From: PALSA-1004 sp963804885
GTDB lineage: Bacteria; Pseudomonadota; Gammaproteobacteria; Burkholderiales; SG8-41
Reading direction: 5' to 3'
Length of the DNA: 64,000 nucleotides
NCBI GenBank assembly: GCA_963804885.1
Contig: CAWDSF010000020.1
Coordinates: 558,001 to 622,000, forward strand
Shown here: positions 53,858 to 63,263 of the stretch, piece after piece
Layout of the letters: each line of letters starts with the position of its first letter
Position numbering within the stretch: the stretch's first letter is position 1
Made by a program: the position numbers and the translations under genes
Notes under the pieces: generated by a model
Databases searched by the model: none
What the model was told of the DNA's origin: nothing
What the model saw: the letters and a program-made list of their open reading frames with translations, nothing else

Positions 53858-54835
53858 ATGTATCGTTTATCGCGTGCCGCGCTCGGCATGCTGGCAATCG
53901 CGTTGTCCGCACTGGTGACGGGTGCCGCATTCGCGCAAACGTATCCCTCTAAATCCATCCGCATGATCATGCCGTTTCCGCCGGGCGGGCCCACCGACAT
54001 CGTCGGGCGGCTGGTCGCGGCCAAGGTGGCCGAGCAGATCGGGCAATCGGTCGTGGCCGACAGCCGGCCCGGCGCCAGCGGCAACGTCGGTCTCGAGATC
54101 GCTTCGAAGGCGCCGCCCGATGGCTATACGATCGTCCTGAGCTCGCCGGTGATTGCACTGAGCCCGTTGCTCTACGGCAAACTGAATTACGACCCATGGA
54201 AGGACCTCGCGCCGATTGCGCTGGTGGGCGCGGTCCGCAACGTGTTCGTCATCCATCCGTCGGTGCCGGCGAAGACGCTCAAGGAATTCATCCAGATCGC
54301 GCGCAAGAACCCGGGCAAGCTCAACTACGGCTCGGGCGGCATCGGCACCACGACGCATCTCGCGCCGGAGCTACTGAAGAGCCTCGAGAAACTCAATATC
54401 GTGCACGTGCCATACAAAGGCTCGGGCCTCGCGCTGATCGGGCTCGCGAGCGGGCAGGTCGACATGGAAGTGCTGGCGGCGCCGGCGGCGCTTGGCCAAA
54501 TTCAGTCCGGCCGCGTGCGCGCGCTGGCCGTGCTGTCGCCAGAGCGCATGCCCGATCTGCCGAACGTGCCGACCGCGCGCGAGCAGGGCTTTCCGAATTT
54601 CGACATCAGCGTCTGGTACGGAATGCTCGCCCCGGCAGGCACCCCGCGCGAGATCATCAACCGGCTCAACGCCGAGCTCATCAAAGCGGTAACCGCGCCC
54701 GATATGAAACCGCGGCTCGCCCAGGCCGGTGTCGAGCCGCTGACCAGCACGCCGGAGGAGTTTGGCAATTTTATCCGCAGCGAAGCGGCGCGCTTCGACA
54801 AGGTGATCAAGGAAGCGGGCATCAAAGGCGAATGA
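53858..54835 (+). CDS. Bug-family TTT substrate-binding protein (Bug J)
   Basis: 325 residues, intact. Signal peptide ALGMLAIALSALVTGAAFAQ. Motifs: IRMIMPFPPGGPTDIVGRLV, VVADSRPGASGNVGLEIAS, PPDGYTIVLSSPV and VHVPYKGSGLALIGLASGQV. The DNRPG loop is changed to DSRPG. Third receptor of the same operon, directly upstream of the amidohydrolase. Confidence 0.93.
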   Translation: MYRLSRAALGMLAIALSALVTGAAFAQTYPSKSIRMIMPFPPGGPTDIVGRLVAAKVAEQIGQSVVADSRPGASGNVGLEIASKAPPDGYTIVLSSPVIALSPLLYGKLNYDPWKDLAPIALVGAVRNVFVIHPSVPAKTLKEFIQIARKNPGKLNYGSGGIGTTTHLAPELLKSLEKLNIVHVPYKGSGLALIGLASGQVDMEVLAAPAALGQIQSGRVRALAVLSPERMPDLPNVPTAREQGFPNFDISVWYGMLAPAGTPREIINRLNAELIKAVTAPDMKPRLAQAGVEPLTSTPEEFGNFIRSEAARFDKVIKEAGIKGE

Positions 54836-54863
54836 AGCATGGCGGTGACGGATTGGAGAACGG

Positions 54864-55876
54864 ATGGCAGGTAAAGTAAAACGCATCGACGTGCACAGCC
54901 ACGTGCTGCCGCGGGAGCTGATCGAGCTGATCCGCAAAAACCCGCGCGATTACCAGATGCGTGTCGAAGGCACGGGTGACGCGGAAAAGTTCGTGCGCGA
55001 CGACAAGCACGGCACACCGATTTACGCGGAATTCTTCGACGCGGACGCGAAAGTCGAAGGCATGGACCGCAAGGGCATCGACATTTCGGTGATCTCGGTG
55101 ACGCCCGTCGTATTTTTCTACTGGCTCTCTGCCGACGCCGGCCTCGCCGCGTGCCGCGTCATGAACGACGGCATCGCGCGCATGGCGGCCGCGCGGCCCG
55201 ACCGGCTCCGCGGCATGGCGACCTTGCCGCTGCAGAATGCGGACGCCGCGATCGCGGAACTCGAGCGCGTCGTCAAAGAGCATGGTTTTCGCTCGATCGA
55301 GCTCGGCTGCCGCGTAAAGGGAGAATTGCTGGCGGACGCAGAAATTTCGTCCCGTGCTGAAGCGCGCGGCGGAACTCGGCGTCTTCATCTTCGCGCATCC
55401 GTACATTGCCGGCGACCTGCCGCCCGATCTCGGCTGCTATTACCTCGGCAACACCGCGGCGATGCCTTTCGATACCGCGTTGATGGCGGCGCATCTGATG
55501 TTCAGCGGCGCGCTCGATGCGATGCCCGAACTCAAAATGATTCTGGCGCACGGCGGCGGCCATTTGCCGTACCAGATCGGACGCCTGGCGCACGGCTACA
55601 AGGTGCGCAAGGAAGCGCGCGCTTACACGAAGCATTCGCCCGCCGAGCTGCTGCGCCGTTTTTATTTCGACGCGCTCACGCATGACGCCGATGCGCTGCG
55701 CTACCTGATCGAAAAAGTTGGCGCCGACCGCGTGACAGTAGGCACAGACGCGCCGTTCGACATGGCGGAAGACGATCCCATCGCGATGATCGATGCAGTC
55801 AAAGGGCTCACCCCGGCGCAGCGCGACCGCATTCTACGGCCTCAATGCGCTGGAACTGCTCGGCGAAAAATCCTGA
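54864..55876 (+). CDS. Amidohydrolase_2 (ACMSD-like) family protein (two +1 frame breaks)
   Basis: 336 residues after correction. N-terminal metal motif KRIDVHSHVLPRELIELIRK (HxH), central AHPYIAGDLPPDLGCYY (His) and KMILAHGGGHLPYQIGRLAH, then VTVGTDAPFDMAEDDP (metal Asp). Relatives decarboxylate 2-amino-3-carboxymuconate semialdehyde or hydroxybenzoates. Frame breaks: about 55344 (LLADAE then FRPVLKRAAELGVF) and about 55834 (QRDRI then YGLNALELLGEKS, stop at 55874). ATG 54864 with GAGAACGG upstream. Confidence 0.88.
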
Positions 55877-55881
55877 ACGCC

Positions 55882-56821
55882 ATGAAACCGGAGCTGCTTG
55901 CACTGACGCCGTTCTATCCAGCCGACGCTCGCCGCGCTCGAGCGCGATTACGTCCTGCACAAGTTATGGGAAGCGCGCGATCCGCAGGCGTTGCTCGCGC
56001 AGGTTGCGCCGAACGTTCGCGGCATGGTGACCACGGGACTCAAGGGCTGCAAACGCGAGGATATCGACGCCTTGCCGAAACTCGAAGTCATTGGATGTTT
56101 TGGCACGTCACACGGCTCGCTTCCTCTCGCCGCCGCCAAAGAGCGCGGCATCGTCGTCACCAATACACCGGACTGGACGGTGGACGCGGTCGCCGACCTT
56201 GCCGTTGGATTGCTAATTGCAGTGATGCGTCGCATCGGCGAGGCCGATCGTTTCATCCGCGCCGGCAAATGGCCCGCCGGCGCGTTTCCCATGAGCACGG
56301 ATCTGCGTGGCAAGACCTGCGGCATCATTGGCTATGGGGGAATCGGCAGCGCGGTGGCCAAGCGCGTTGCGGCGTTTGGCATGTCCGTGTGCTATCACGG
56401 TCCGCGCGAGAAACCGGGCGTAATGCATCCGTACCATGCCGATCTTCTGAATATTGCGAAGGCGTCCGATTGCCTGATAGTGACCTGTCCCGAGACGCCC
56501 GCAACGCGTAAATCGGTGAATGCACGGATTCTCGATGCGCTCGGTCCGCAGGGATTTCTCGTCAACGTCGCGCGCGGCGGAATCGTCGACCAGGTGGCGC
56601 TAATCCAGGCGTTGAAAGACGGCCGCATCGCAGGTGCGGGACTCGAGGTGTTCTGGGACGAGCCGCGCGTGCCGGCCGAGCTCCTGACCATGGAGCAGGT
56701 GGTGCTGGCACCGCATATCGGCTCGTCGACGCGCGAAATCCGCGAGCATCGCGGCGCAACGCTGCTGGCTAACCTGCGCGCGCATTTCAGCGGGGCGCCG
56801 GTTCCCGACCGGCTCGCTTAG
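55882..56821 (+). CDS. D-2-hydroxyacid dehydrogenase, NAD-dependent (one +1 frame break)
   Basis: 312 residues after correction. NAD fold GKTCGIIGYGGIGSAVAKRV; catalytic Arg in VNVARGGIVDQ, Glu in AGLEVFWDEPRVP and His in LAPHIGSSTREIREH. At about 55924 one extra base separates LLALTPFYPA from TLAALERDYVLHKLWEARDP. It reduces 2-ketoacids or oxidises D-2-hydroxyacids. Last gene of the operon, five bases after the amidohydrolase; it converges with the SDR gene nine bases later. Confidence 0.9.
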
Positions 56822-56830
56822 CGCCAGCGT

Positions 56831-57745
56831 CTAGATCGGATCCCAGGACACCACGTCGGGCGAGCGCTCGAGCGGGTAGAAGTATTTCTGCATCGAGGGC
56901 ACCGCAATTTCGGCGATCGCTTCAGGCGTCCATTCCGGCGTGTGGTGCACGGACCGGATCGGCCGCGGCTGGCTGAAAAGCATGATCTCGTTCGCGCGCA
57001 CGCCGAAGATCTGACCCGTCACTTCTTTTGCCGCATCGCTCACCAGATAGACGGCCATCGGCGCGATCTTGCGTGCTTCCAGCTTCTTGAGCTTCTCGAC
57101 GCGGACCTTTTCCTCCGGCGTGTTGGCGGGAATCGAGCTCGTCATGCGGCTCCACGCGAACGGCGCGATGCAGTTCGACCGCACGTTGAAGCGCGACATG
57201 TCGAGCGCGATGCTCTTCGACAGCGCGGCGATGCCGAGCTTGGCGGCCGAGTAGTTCGCCTGGCCGAAGTTGCCGATCAGGCCGGAGGTCGAAGTCATGT
57301 GAACGAATGCCCCCGAATTCTGCGTGCGCATGTGGTTCGCGGCCGCACGGCTCACGAAAAAACTACCGTCGAGGTGCACATTCACCACCGCCCGCCATTC
57401 CTCTTCGCTCATTTTGAAGAATATGCGATCGCGCAGATTGCCGGCATTGTTGACGACCGCGTCGATTCGGCCGAAATTGTCGAGCGCGCACTGAACGATC
57501 TTCTCCGCGCCCGACCAGGTCGAAACCGAGTCGGCGCTTATCGCCGCTTCGCCGCCGGCGTTGCGGATCTCGCGCGCGACTTTTTCGGCGGCGGTTTCGT
57601 CCGCCGCTTCGCCCGTCAGCGACACGCCAAGATCGTTCACGACCACTTTCGCGCCGCTGGCGGCCATTGCCAGCGCCATTTCGCGCCCGATCCCGCCGCC
57701 CGCGCCCGTCACCACGACTACCTTGCCGTCTACCATCGCGCCCAT
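56831..57745 (-). CDS. Short-chain dehydrogenase/reductase (3-hydroxyacyl-CoA dehydrogenase-like)
   Basis: 304 residues from ATG 57745, which has GAAGAGGC upstream; a longer in-frame ORF begins at 57814. NAD motif VVVVTGAGGGIGREMALAMA, VVNNAGNLRDRIF, catalytic Ser in HMTSTSGLIGNFGQ and Tyr/Lys in NYSAAKLG. The NDLGVSLTG stretch and the length match the SDR part of peroxisomal-type multifunctional enzyme 2. It follows Bug K by 26 bases and is likely the last gene of the operon. Confidence 0.9.
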   Translation of the reverse strand: MGAMVDGKVVVVTGAGGGIGREMALAMAASGAKVVVNDLGVSLTGEAADETAAEKVAREIRNAGGEAAISADSVSTWSGAEKIVQCALDNFGRIDAVVNNAGNLRDRIFFKMSEEEWRAVVNVHLDGSFFVSRAAANHMRTQNSGAFVHMTSTSGLIGNFGQANYSAAKLGIAALSKSIALDMSRFNVRSNCIAPFAWSRMTSSIPANTPEEKVRVEKLKKLEARKIAPMAVYLVSDAAKEVTGQIFGVRANEIMLFSQPRPIRSVHHTPEWTPEAIAEIAVPSMQKYFYPLERSPDVVSWDPI

Positions 57746-57771
57746 GAGTCGCCTCTTCGTTCGGTGAGTCT

Positions 57772-58736
57772 TTACTCGGCTTTGATCCCGCGCTTCTTGA
57801 TCACGTCGCCCCACTTCTTGCGCTCGTTAACGAGACGCGCCGCGAAATCTTCGGGCGAGCTCGCGATGACGTCAAGGCCGCGGTCCTGCCAGAGTTTCGC
57901 CTCGCCGGGCCCGGTGAGGATTTTCTTCAATTGCTCGTTGAGCAATTTCACGATCGGCGCCGGCGTGCCCTTGGGCGCAAGGATGCCGTGCCACGTAAGG
58001 AACTCATAGCCCGGCAGCCCGGCCTCGATGACGGTCGGCAGTTCCGGCAGAGCGGAGTTGCGCGTCGCGCTCGTCACCGCCAGCGCACGCAGCCGGCCGG
58101 ACTTCACGTATTCGACTTCCTGCGAAATATTGCCGAACGTGGCGGCGACTTCGCCGGAGAGTGCGGCAATGTCCGCCGGTCCGCCGCCTTTGAACTGCAC
58201 GGCGACGATGTTTACGCCCGCGAGCAAATTGAAGAGTTCGCCGGCAATATGCGGATTGGTGCCGACACCGGCCGCGGAATAATTGAGCTGGCCCGGCTTT
58301 GACTTGGCGAGCGCGATCAATTCCTTGACCGAGCGCGCGGGCACCGACGGATGCACCGTGACCAGCGACGGCGAAGACGTCACCATCGAGATCGGCTCGA
58401 AATCCCTGTATCGGGTCGTAGGGCATGCGCGGCATCAGGAATTCGTTCGTCACGAGCGGGAGCGTGTTGATGAGCAGCGTGTAACCATCGGGCGGCGCCT
58501 TGGCGACGAGCTCCGTGCCGATGATGCCGGATGCGCCCGAGCGGTTGTCCACGATCACCTGCTGCCCGAGATTCTCGGTCAGCTTCGCAGCCAGGATCCG
58601 GCCGACGACGTCCACGCTGCCGCCCGGCGGAAATGGCGACACGAGGCGGATGGTTTTCGCCGGATAGTTCTGCGCAGCAACTGGGAACGTCGCGCAAAGT
58701 GCGAACAGAGTCGAGCAAGACGCGGCAGTACGGCAT
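57772..58736 (-). CDS. Bug-family TTT substrate-binding protein (Bug K; two +1 frame breaks)
   Basis: 320 residues after correction. From ATG 58736 (GGAGGAAG upstream) the signal peptide starts MPYCRVLL, then an extra base at about 58712 leads to TLFALCATFPVAAQNYPAKT. Motifs IRLVSPFPPGGSVDVVGRIL, VIVDNRSGASGIIGTELVA and PPDGYTLLINTLP. A second extra base at about 58408 separates MPYDPI from RDFEPISMVTSSPSLVTVHP. The last part is normal and ends DVIKKRGIKAE. It lies between Bug L and the SDR gene. Confidence 0.88.
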
Positions 58737-58879
58737 GGCGATCTTCCTCCAGACAGCGAGATTAATTGTTTTCGAGAGTATCTGCGGGATCGCAAGTGAT
58801 AGTCAATCAGCATACGCGTCAAGTGTTCGTCGCGCTTGATCCCGGCGGCGATGAGGCGCACGGCAAAATCGAGGCAGGC

Positions 58880-59842
58880 CTATTCGAATTTCGCGCCCGA
58901 CGCTTTCGCGACTTTGCCCCATTTGGCGATCTCGTCGCGCAGGAACTGACTCATCTGCTCGGGCGTAGCATCGAGCGGCTCGGCGCCCTGCGCGAGCAGT
59001 TTGGCGCTCACGTCGGGCAGATGCACGATTTTTGCGACGGCAGAATTCAAGCGGGCGACAATATCTCGCGGCGTGCGGGCAGGCGCAAGGATCGCGTACC
59101 AGGTGCCGGATTGAAAACCGGGCACGCCGGCTTCAGTGAAGGTCGGCAGCTCAGGCGCGATCGCGCTGCGAGCCGGGGTCGTGATGGCGATGCCGCGCAA
59201 ACGGCCGTTCCGCACGTTCGGCATCACCGTGAGCGTATTGCCGAGCGTCATCGATACGCTGCCGCCGATGACGTCGGTCACCGCCGGCACCATGCCTTTG
59301 TAGGGCACATGCAGCACGTCGATGCCCGCCTGCATCTTGAAAAGCTCGAACGCGAGGTGCGGCGAGCTGCCGGTGCCGGGCGTTGCGTACGTCAATTGAC
59401 CGGGCCTGGCTTTCGCCAGCGCGATGACTTCCTGCAATGTTTTCGCCGGCAGCGCCGGATGCACCGCGAGCACGAAAGGCGCGGAAGCGATCATCGCGAC
59501 CGGCGCGAAGTCGCGATTGAGATCGTACGAAATTTTGCTGAAGATCGTCTGGCTGATTGCGATGGCGGCCGTCCCGCTCAGGAGCGTATACCCATCCGGT
59601 GCGGCGCGCGCGGCGAGCTCAACGCCGATGTTGCCCGCGGCGCCCGCGCGATTGTCGATCACGAATTGCTGGCCGAGCGTCTCGCCGAGTTTCGCCGTGA
59701 CTATGCGCGTCGCGATATCGACGCCAGCCCCGGGCGGAAAATTCACGATAACGCGGACCGGACGCACTGGATAACTCTGTGCACCGGCAACCGCTGCCAG
59801 CAGCGCGCTGGCAGCGGCGAATGTTGTCAGGTGGGCACGCAT
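58880..59842 (-). CDS. Bug-family TTT substrate-binding protein (Bug L)
   Basis: 320 residues from ATG 59842. Signal peptide LTTFAAASALLAAVAGAQ. Motifs: VRVIVNFPPGAGVDIATRIV, VIDNRAGAAGNIGVELAA, PDGYTLLSGTAAIA and VLHVPYKGMVPAVTDVIGGS. It begins 10 bases after DUF445 on the same strand and precedes Bug K by 143 bases. Confidence 0.92.
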   Translation of the reverse strand: MRAHLTTFAAASALLAAVAGAQSYPVRPVRVIVNFPPGAGVDIATRIVTAKLGETLGQQFVIDNRAGAAGNIGVELAARAAPDGYTLLSGTAAIAISQTIFSKISYDLNRDFAPVAMIASAPFVLAVHPALPAKTLQEVIALAKARPGQLTYATPGTGSSPHLAFELFKMQAGIDVLHVPYKGMVPAVTDVIGGSVSMTLGNTLTVMPNVRNGRLRGIAITTPARSAIAPELPTFTEAGVPGFQSGTWYAILAPARTPRDIVARLNSAVAKIVHLPDVSAKLLAQGAEPLDATPEQMSQFLRDEIAKWGKVAKASGAKFE

Positions 59843-59852
59843 CTGCGTTGCT

Positions 59853-61130
59853 TTATACCGCAAGGAGTCGATTGCATCCGAAAATCAGTAAACCGACCAG
59901 TCCGCCGACGAGCGTGCCATTGATGCGGATGTACTGCAGGTCTTTGCCGATATTGAGCTCGACCTGTTGAACCATGTGGCGGTCGTCCCAGGCGCCCACC
60001 TGGTCGGCAATGAATTTACCGACCTTGTCCCGGTTTTGCTCGACCAGTGACGTCGCCATGCGCTCGATGGCTTCGTTGATCCATTGCTGCATCTGCGGAT
60101 CGGCGTCGAGCTTCCCGCCGATATCCAGCACCAGTGAGGCGATCTGGGCCTTGATGTTCGAATCCGGGCCGGCGAGATCGCTCTTGAGCCAGTCGCGCAG
60201 CTGCAGCCAGATCCCTTTCAGATAGTCGGCCACTTCCGGGCTCGCGAGTACCTGGTCGCGGATCTGCTCGCCTTTGAGCCGGAACTGCGGGTCGGTTTTG
60301 AGCTTGACGATCAGGTCCCGCACGAACTCGTCGAACTTGCGTCGAAACGCATGCTGATCGTCGGCGGCGACTTCCTGCAGGAAGCGCGCGAGTCCTACCA
60401 CGAGCTTGCGCGCCACGTAATGGCCGATCACGTTTTTGAAGTTCAGCGTTCGCAGCATCGCGTTCAGATTCTTCTCGATGAGCTCCGCGAGCAGCGCGCG
60501 CGTGTTTTTGCGGCCTAACAATGCGCCGGCCACGCGCAGCAGCCGATTCAGCAATTGCTGGTGACGGCCGTGCCGGGTCAGGACGTCCAGGAGTTCGCCG
60601 CTCGTTCGCGCCAGATCGATCGACTTCAACCGCGCCGTGACAATGTCGTGGATAAAGCGCTGCACGCGCGAGTCCTCGACCGCGGCCAGCCAGAAGAGCA
60701 TGCCGTGTGCCGCGTAGTCGCCGACGATTTGCGCGCAGTCGCGCTTGACCAGCCACCCGGCCAGCCGCGCCGCCGGATTGAAGGCGCGGATGCGGGCCAG
60801 GATGGTGTCGGTGCCGAGGAAGTTGCTCGCGATGAAAGCGCCGAGGTTGCCGGCCAGCCGGCCCTTGTTCCGGGGAATGATTGCGGTGTGCGGGATGGGC
60901 AATCCGAGGGGATGGCGAAACAGCGCAACGACCGCAAACCAGTCCGCCAGCGCGCCGACCATCGCGGCTTCCGCAAAAGCGGCCACCACGGCGAGCGCCG
61001 GATAGCGCCGCTCGAACACGCGCGCGAGAAGGTAGACCACGGTTACGAGCACGAACAAGCTTGTCGCAATCCACTTGATCCGGCTCAGCGCCTGTTGTTT
61101 TTCATCCTGTCCGTCGAAAAGGGCGTCCAT
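59853..61130 (-). CDS. DUF445 membrane-anchored protein
   Basis: 425 residues from ATG 61130 (AAGGA eight bases upstream; 61139 is an alternative). Two N-terminal transmembrane segments (WIATSLFVLVTVVYLLARVF and a following Ala-rich one), then ALADWFAVVALFRHPLGLPI and PHTAIIPRNKGRLAGNLGAF, the marks of DUF445/YjiN. A last hydrophobic stretch LVGGLVGLLIFGCNRLLAV ends the protein. The function is not known. It heads the DUF445-Bug L-Bug K-SDR strand. Confidence 0.9.
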   Translation of the reverse strand: MDALFDGQDEKQQALSRIKWIATSLFVLVTVVYLLARVFERRYPALAVVAAFAEAAMVGALADWFAVVALFRHPLGLPIPHTAIIPRNKGRLAGNLGAFIASNFLGTDTILARIRAFNPAARLAGWLVKRDCAQIVGDYAAHGMLFWLAAVEDSRVQRFIHDIVTARLKSIDLARTSGELLDVLTRHGRHQQLLNRLLRVAGALLGRKNTRALLAELIEKNLNAMLRTLNFKNVIGHYVARKLVVGLARFLQEVAADDQHAFRRKFDEFVRDLIVKLKTDPQFRLKGEQIRDQVLASPEVADYLKGIWLQLRDWLKSDLAGPDSNIKAQIASLVLDIGGKLDADPQMQQWINEAIERMATSLVEQNRDKVGKFIADQVGAWDDRHMVQQVELNIGKDLQYIRINGTLVGGLVGLLIFGCNRLLAV

Positions 61131-61203
61131 GGCGTTCATCCTTTGGCAATTCGCTTAAGCGGCATTTGAGTATTGCGCCTTTTTAGATAGAGCGGGTTAA
61201 GTT

Positions 61204-61227
61204 GTCCTGGGCGGTTTGACCCAGGAC
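61204..61227. other. Perfect 8-bp hairpin upstream of the PEP-CTERM gene
   Basis: GTCCTGGG/CCCAGGAC with an 8-base loop, in the 246-base divergent gap between DUF445 and the PEP-CTERM gene. The same gap holds GCACGAATCGTGC (61309-61321), a 13-base palindrome that could be an operator. Neither has a T-run. No clear promoter was found in the gap. Confidence 0.4.
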
Positions 61228-61376
61228 ATTTCTTCACTTGTCGTTCGGCGGGCTCATGACGTAGCTTCCCTGATTGAGCCCTTGGACTGAAACGGTCGAT
61301 GAATCAAGCACGAATCGTGCAGGGCCCGGCCGCTATCCGCAATACGAGCTGACCAACCAGGCAAGGAAAAACCGCG

Positions 61377-62300
61377 ATGAATCTGACCAGAATCGGCATG
61401 ACGCTGGTGTTCGGAACGCTGTGTGCAGGCGCGCCAATGGCGAGCGCAGAACTCGTTACCGGACTGACCGTCACCAATACGTTGGTGACCTTCGACAGCG
61501 CAACGCCCGGCGCCGTCAGCGCGCCTGTCGCCATTACCGGCCTGGGCGCCGGCGAATTCCTGGTTGCCATCGACCGGCGGCCGGCAACCGGACAGCTCTA
61601 TGGCCTGGGCAGCGCAAGCCACTTATACGTCATCAATACGGTCACGGGTGCGGCAACGCAGGTAGGAAGCAGCGGCGCATTTACCCTGAGCGGCACCGCT
61701 TTCGGCTTCGATTTTAATCCCACGGTCGACCGGATTCGGGTGACCTCCACTACGACTCAGAATCTGCGCCTCAACCCGAACGATGGGACGCTCGCCGCGA
61801 CCGATTCCGCGCTCGCTTATGCCGCCGGCGATCCGAACGTCGGCGCGACTCCCCGCATAGTGGGTTCGGCATACACGAACAATTTCTCCGGAGCGACAAC
61901 GACTACGCTGTACGACATCGATTCGAACCTCGATATTCTCGCGACCCAAAATCCGCCCAATAACGGCACGCTGAATACGGTGGGCGCGCTGGGCTTTAAT
62001 ACGTCCGATCTGGTGGGCTTCGATATTTCCGGCCTTACCGGCACGGCATTCGCATCGCTCACAGCGCCCGGGGCGGCGACGTCGTCTTTGTTTACCGTTA
62101 ATTTAGCGACCGGCGCGGGTACTCTCGTCGGCACGATAGGCGCATCCGTAGCACTGCTGGATATTGCCGTCACCGCAGCAGTACCTGAACCGTCGATAAC
62201 GATTTCGACCACGTTGGGGCTGGCAGTGCTCGCATTTGCGCTTCGCCGCCGGCGGGCCTCCGTGAGGCGTTCAGAGCTTCTTCCCCCTCTCTCCTGCTGA
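61377..62300 (+). CDS. DUF4394 exported protein with PEP-CTERM sorting signal
   Basis: 307 residues. Signal peptide MNLTRIGMTLVFGTLCAGAP, a repeat-rich body (VAIDRRPATGQLYGLGSASH, FGFDFNPTVDRIRVTSTTTQ) like the beta-propeller DUF4394 domain, and a C-terminal AVPEPSITISTTLGLAVLAF followed by ALRRRR: the PEP motif, membrane segment and basic end read by an EpsH-type exosortase. This suggests an exopolysaccharide-linked export system elsewhere in the genome. Confidence 0.9.
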   Translation: MNLTRIGMTLVFGTLCAGAPMASAELVTGLTVTNTLVTFDSATPGAVSAPVAITGLGAGEFLVAIDRRPATGQLYGLGSASHLYVINTVTGAATQVGSSGAFTLSGTAFGFDFNPTVDRIRVTSTTTQNLRLNPNDGTLAATDSALAYAAGDPNVGATPRIVGSAYTNNFSGATTTTLYDIDSNLDILATQNPPNNGTLNTVGALGFNTSDLVGFDISGLTGTAFASLTAPGAATSSLFTVNLATGAGTLVGTIGASVALLDIAVTAAVPEPSITISTTLGLAVLAFALRRRRASVRRSELLPPLSC

Positions 62301-62485
62301 TAAGGCTCCCGCCTGCAGCGCCGCGGGATAACGCTGTTCGACGACGCGCGTGCGCAAATAAATTGCGCGGCGGGCCGGCGGCGGCCGGTCGCGATCCACT
62401 TCATTCCACGCTTAAGACGGCAAACGCGCCGCGCGGTATATTGGCGGCTGGCACGTTTTAACATCTTTCCGCAGGGGACCTCAGG

Positions 62486-63250
62486 ATGTACGGATGGCGC
62501 GGCCGCATCGGCCTGCTCGCAACGGCTATCAATACCGTTATGGAGCCTGAATTCTGGCAGCTCGTGCCGCCGGGCGTATCGGTGCACACCACGCGGGTGC
62601 CGACGGAGCGCGCTGGCACGCCCGAGGCGCTGCGCGAAATGGAAGCGGCGAGCCTGGCCGCGGCCGCGGAAGTTGCGAAGGGCGAGCCCGGCGTGGTCGT
62701 CTGGGGCTGCACGAGCAGCAGCTTTTATGAAGGGCCGGCAGGCAACGAGCGCGTGAAGCGCGAGCTCTCGGCTATCGTCAACGCGCCGGCGGTCACTGCG
62801 GCGGGCGCGATGGCGGATTGCCTCAAAGCCAACGGCATCCGGCGGGTGAACGTCGTGACGCCGTACGTGCAAACGACCAACGAGCGGCTCAAGCAGTTTT
62901 TGGCGGCGTGTGGCATCGAAGTCGTCGAGCTCGCGACATTCGACATGCTCGACATGTTCGATCACGCGAAAATCGAGCCTGCCGATATCTATGCCAAGAC
63001 AAAAACGCTCGACCATGCGAAAGCGGAGGCGACGTTCATCGCGTGCACGCAGGTGCGTGCGCTCGAAGTCCTCGACCTGCTCGAGCGCGACATCGGCAAG
63101 CCCGTTTATGGAGTTAACCAGGCGTGCGCCTGGCAGGCATTCGCTGCGCTCGGCGTTGACCCCAAAATCAGCGACCGCGGCAGTCTTTTGCGTTCGTTGA
63201 GCGAGCCGCGCGCGGCTACGGCCGCGGCGAGGATCGCGCGCAGCGGTTGA
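62486..63250 (+). CDS. Asp/Glu racemase-superfamily protein (arylmalonate decarboxylase / maleate isomerase-like)
   Basis: 254 residues. The two catalytic cysteines of the family appear in VVVWGCTSSSFYEG (near residue 75) and FIACTQVRALEVLD (near residue 190). RIGLLATAINTVMEPEFWQL and VVTPYVQTTNERLKQFLAAC match maleate cis-trans isomerase and arylmalonate decarboxylase relatives. The substrate is a dicarboxylate or malonate type by family. It converges with the partial MmgE/PrpD gene. Confidence 0.87.
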   Translation: MYGWRGRIGLLATAINTVMEPEFWQLVPPGVSVHTTRVPTERAGTPEALREMEAASLAAAAEVAKGEPGVVVWGCTSSSFYEGPAGNERVKRELSAIVNAPAVTAAGAMADCLKANGIRRVNVVTPYVQTTNERLKQFLAACGIEVVELATFDMLDMFDHAKIEPADIYAKTKTLDHAKAEATFIACTQVRALEVLDLLERDIGKPVYGVNQACAWQAFAALGVDPKISDRGSLLRSLSEPRAATAAARIARSG

Positions 63251-63263
63251 CTAGCAGGTCGAG

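Noticed and set aside
58766..59923. 385-codon + strand ORF opposite Bug L
   Set aside because: The - strand frame holds all Bug motifs; the + frame is Arg-rich without domains.
61204..61227. Hairpin near 61.2 kb as the end of an insertion sequence
   Set aside because: No second end, no transposase and no target duplication are visible, so only a hairpin is reported.
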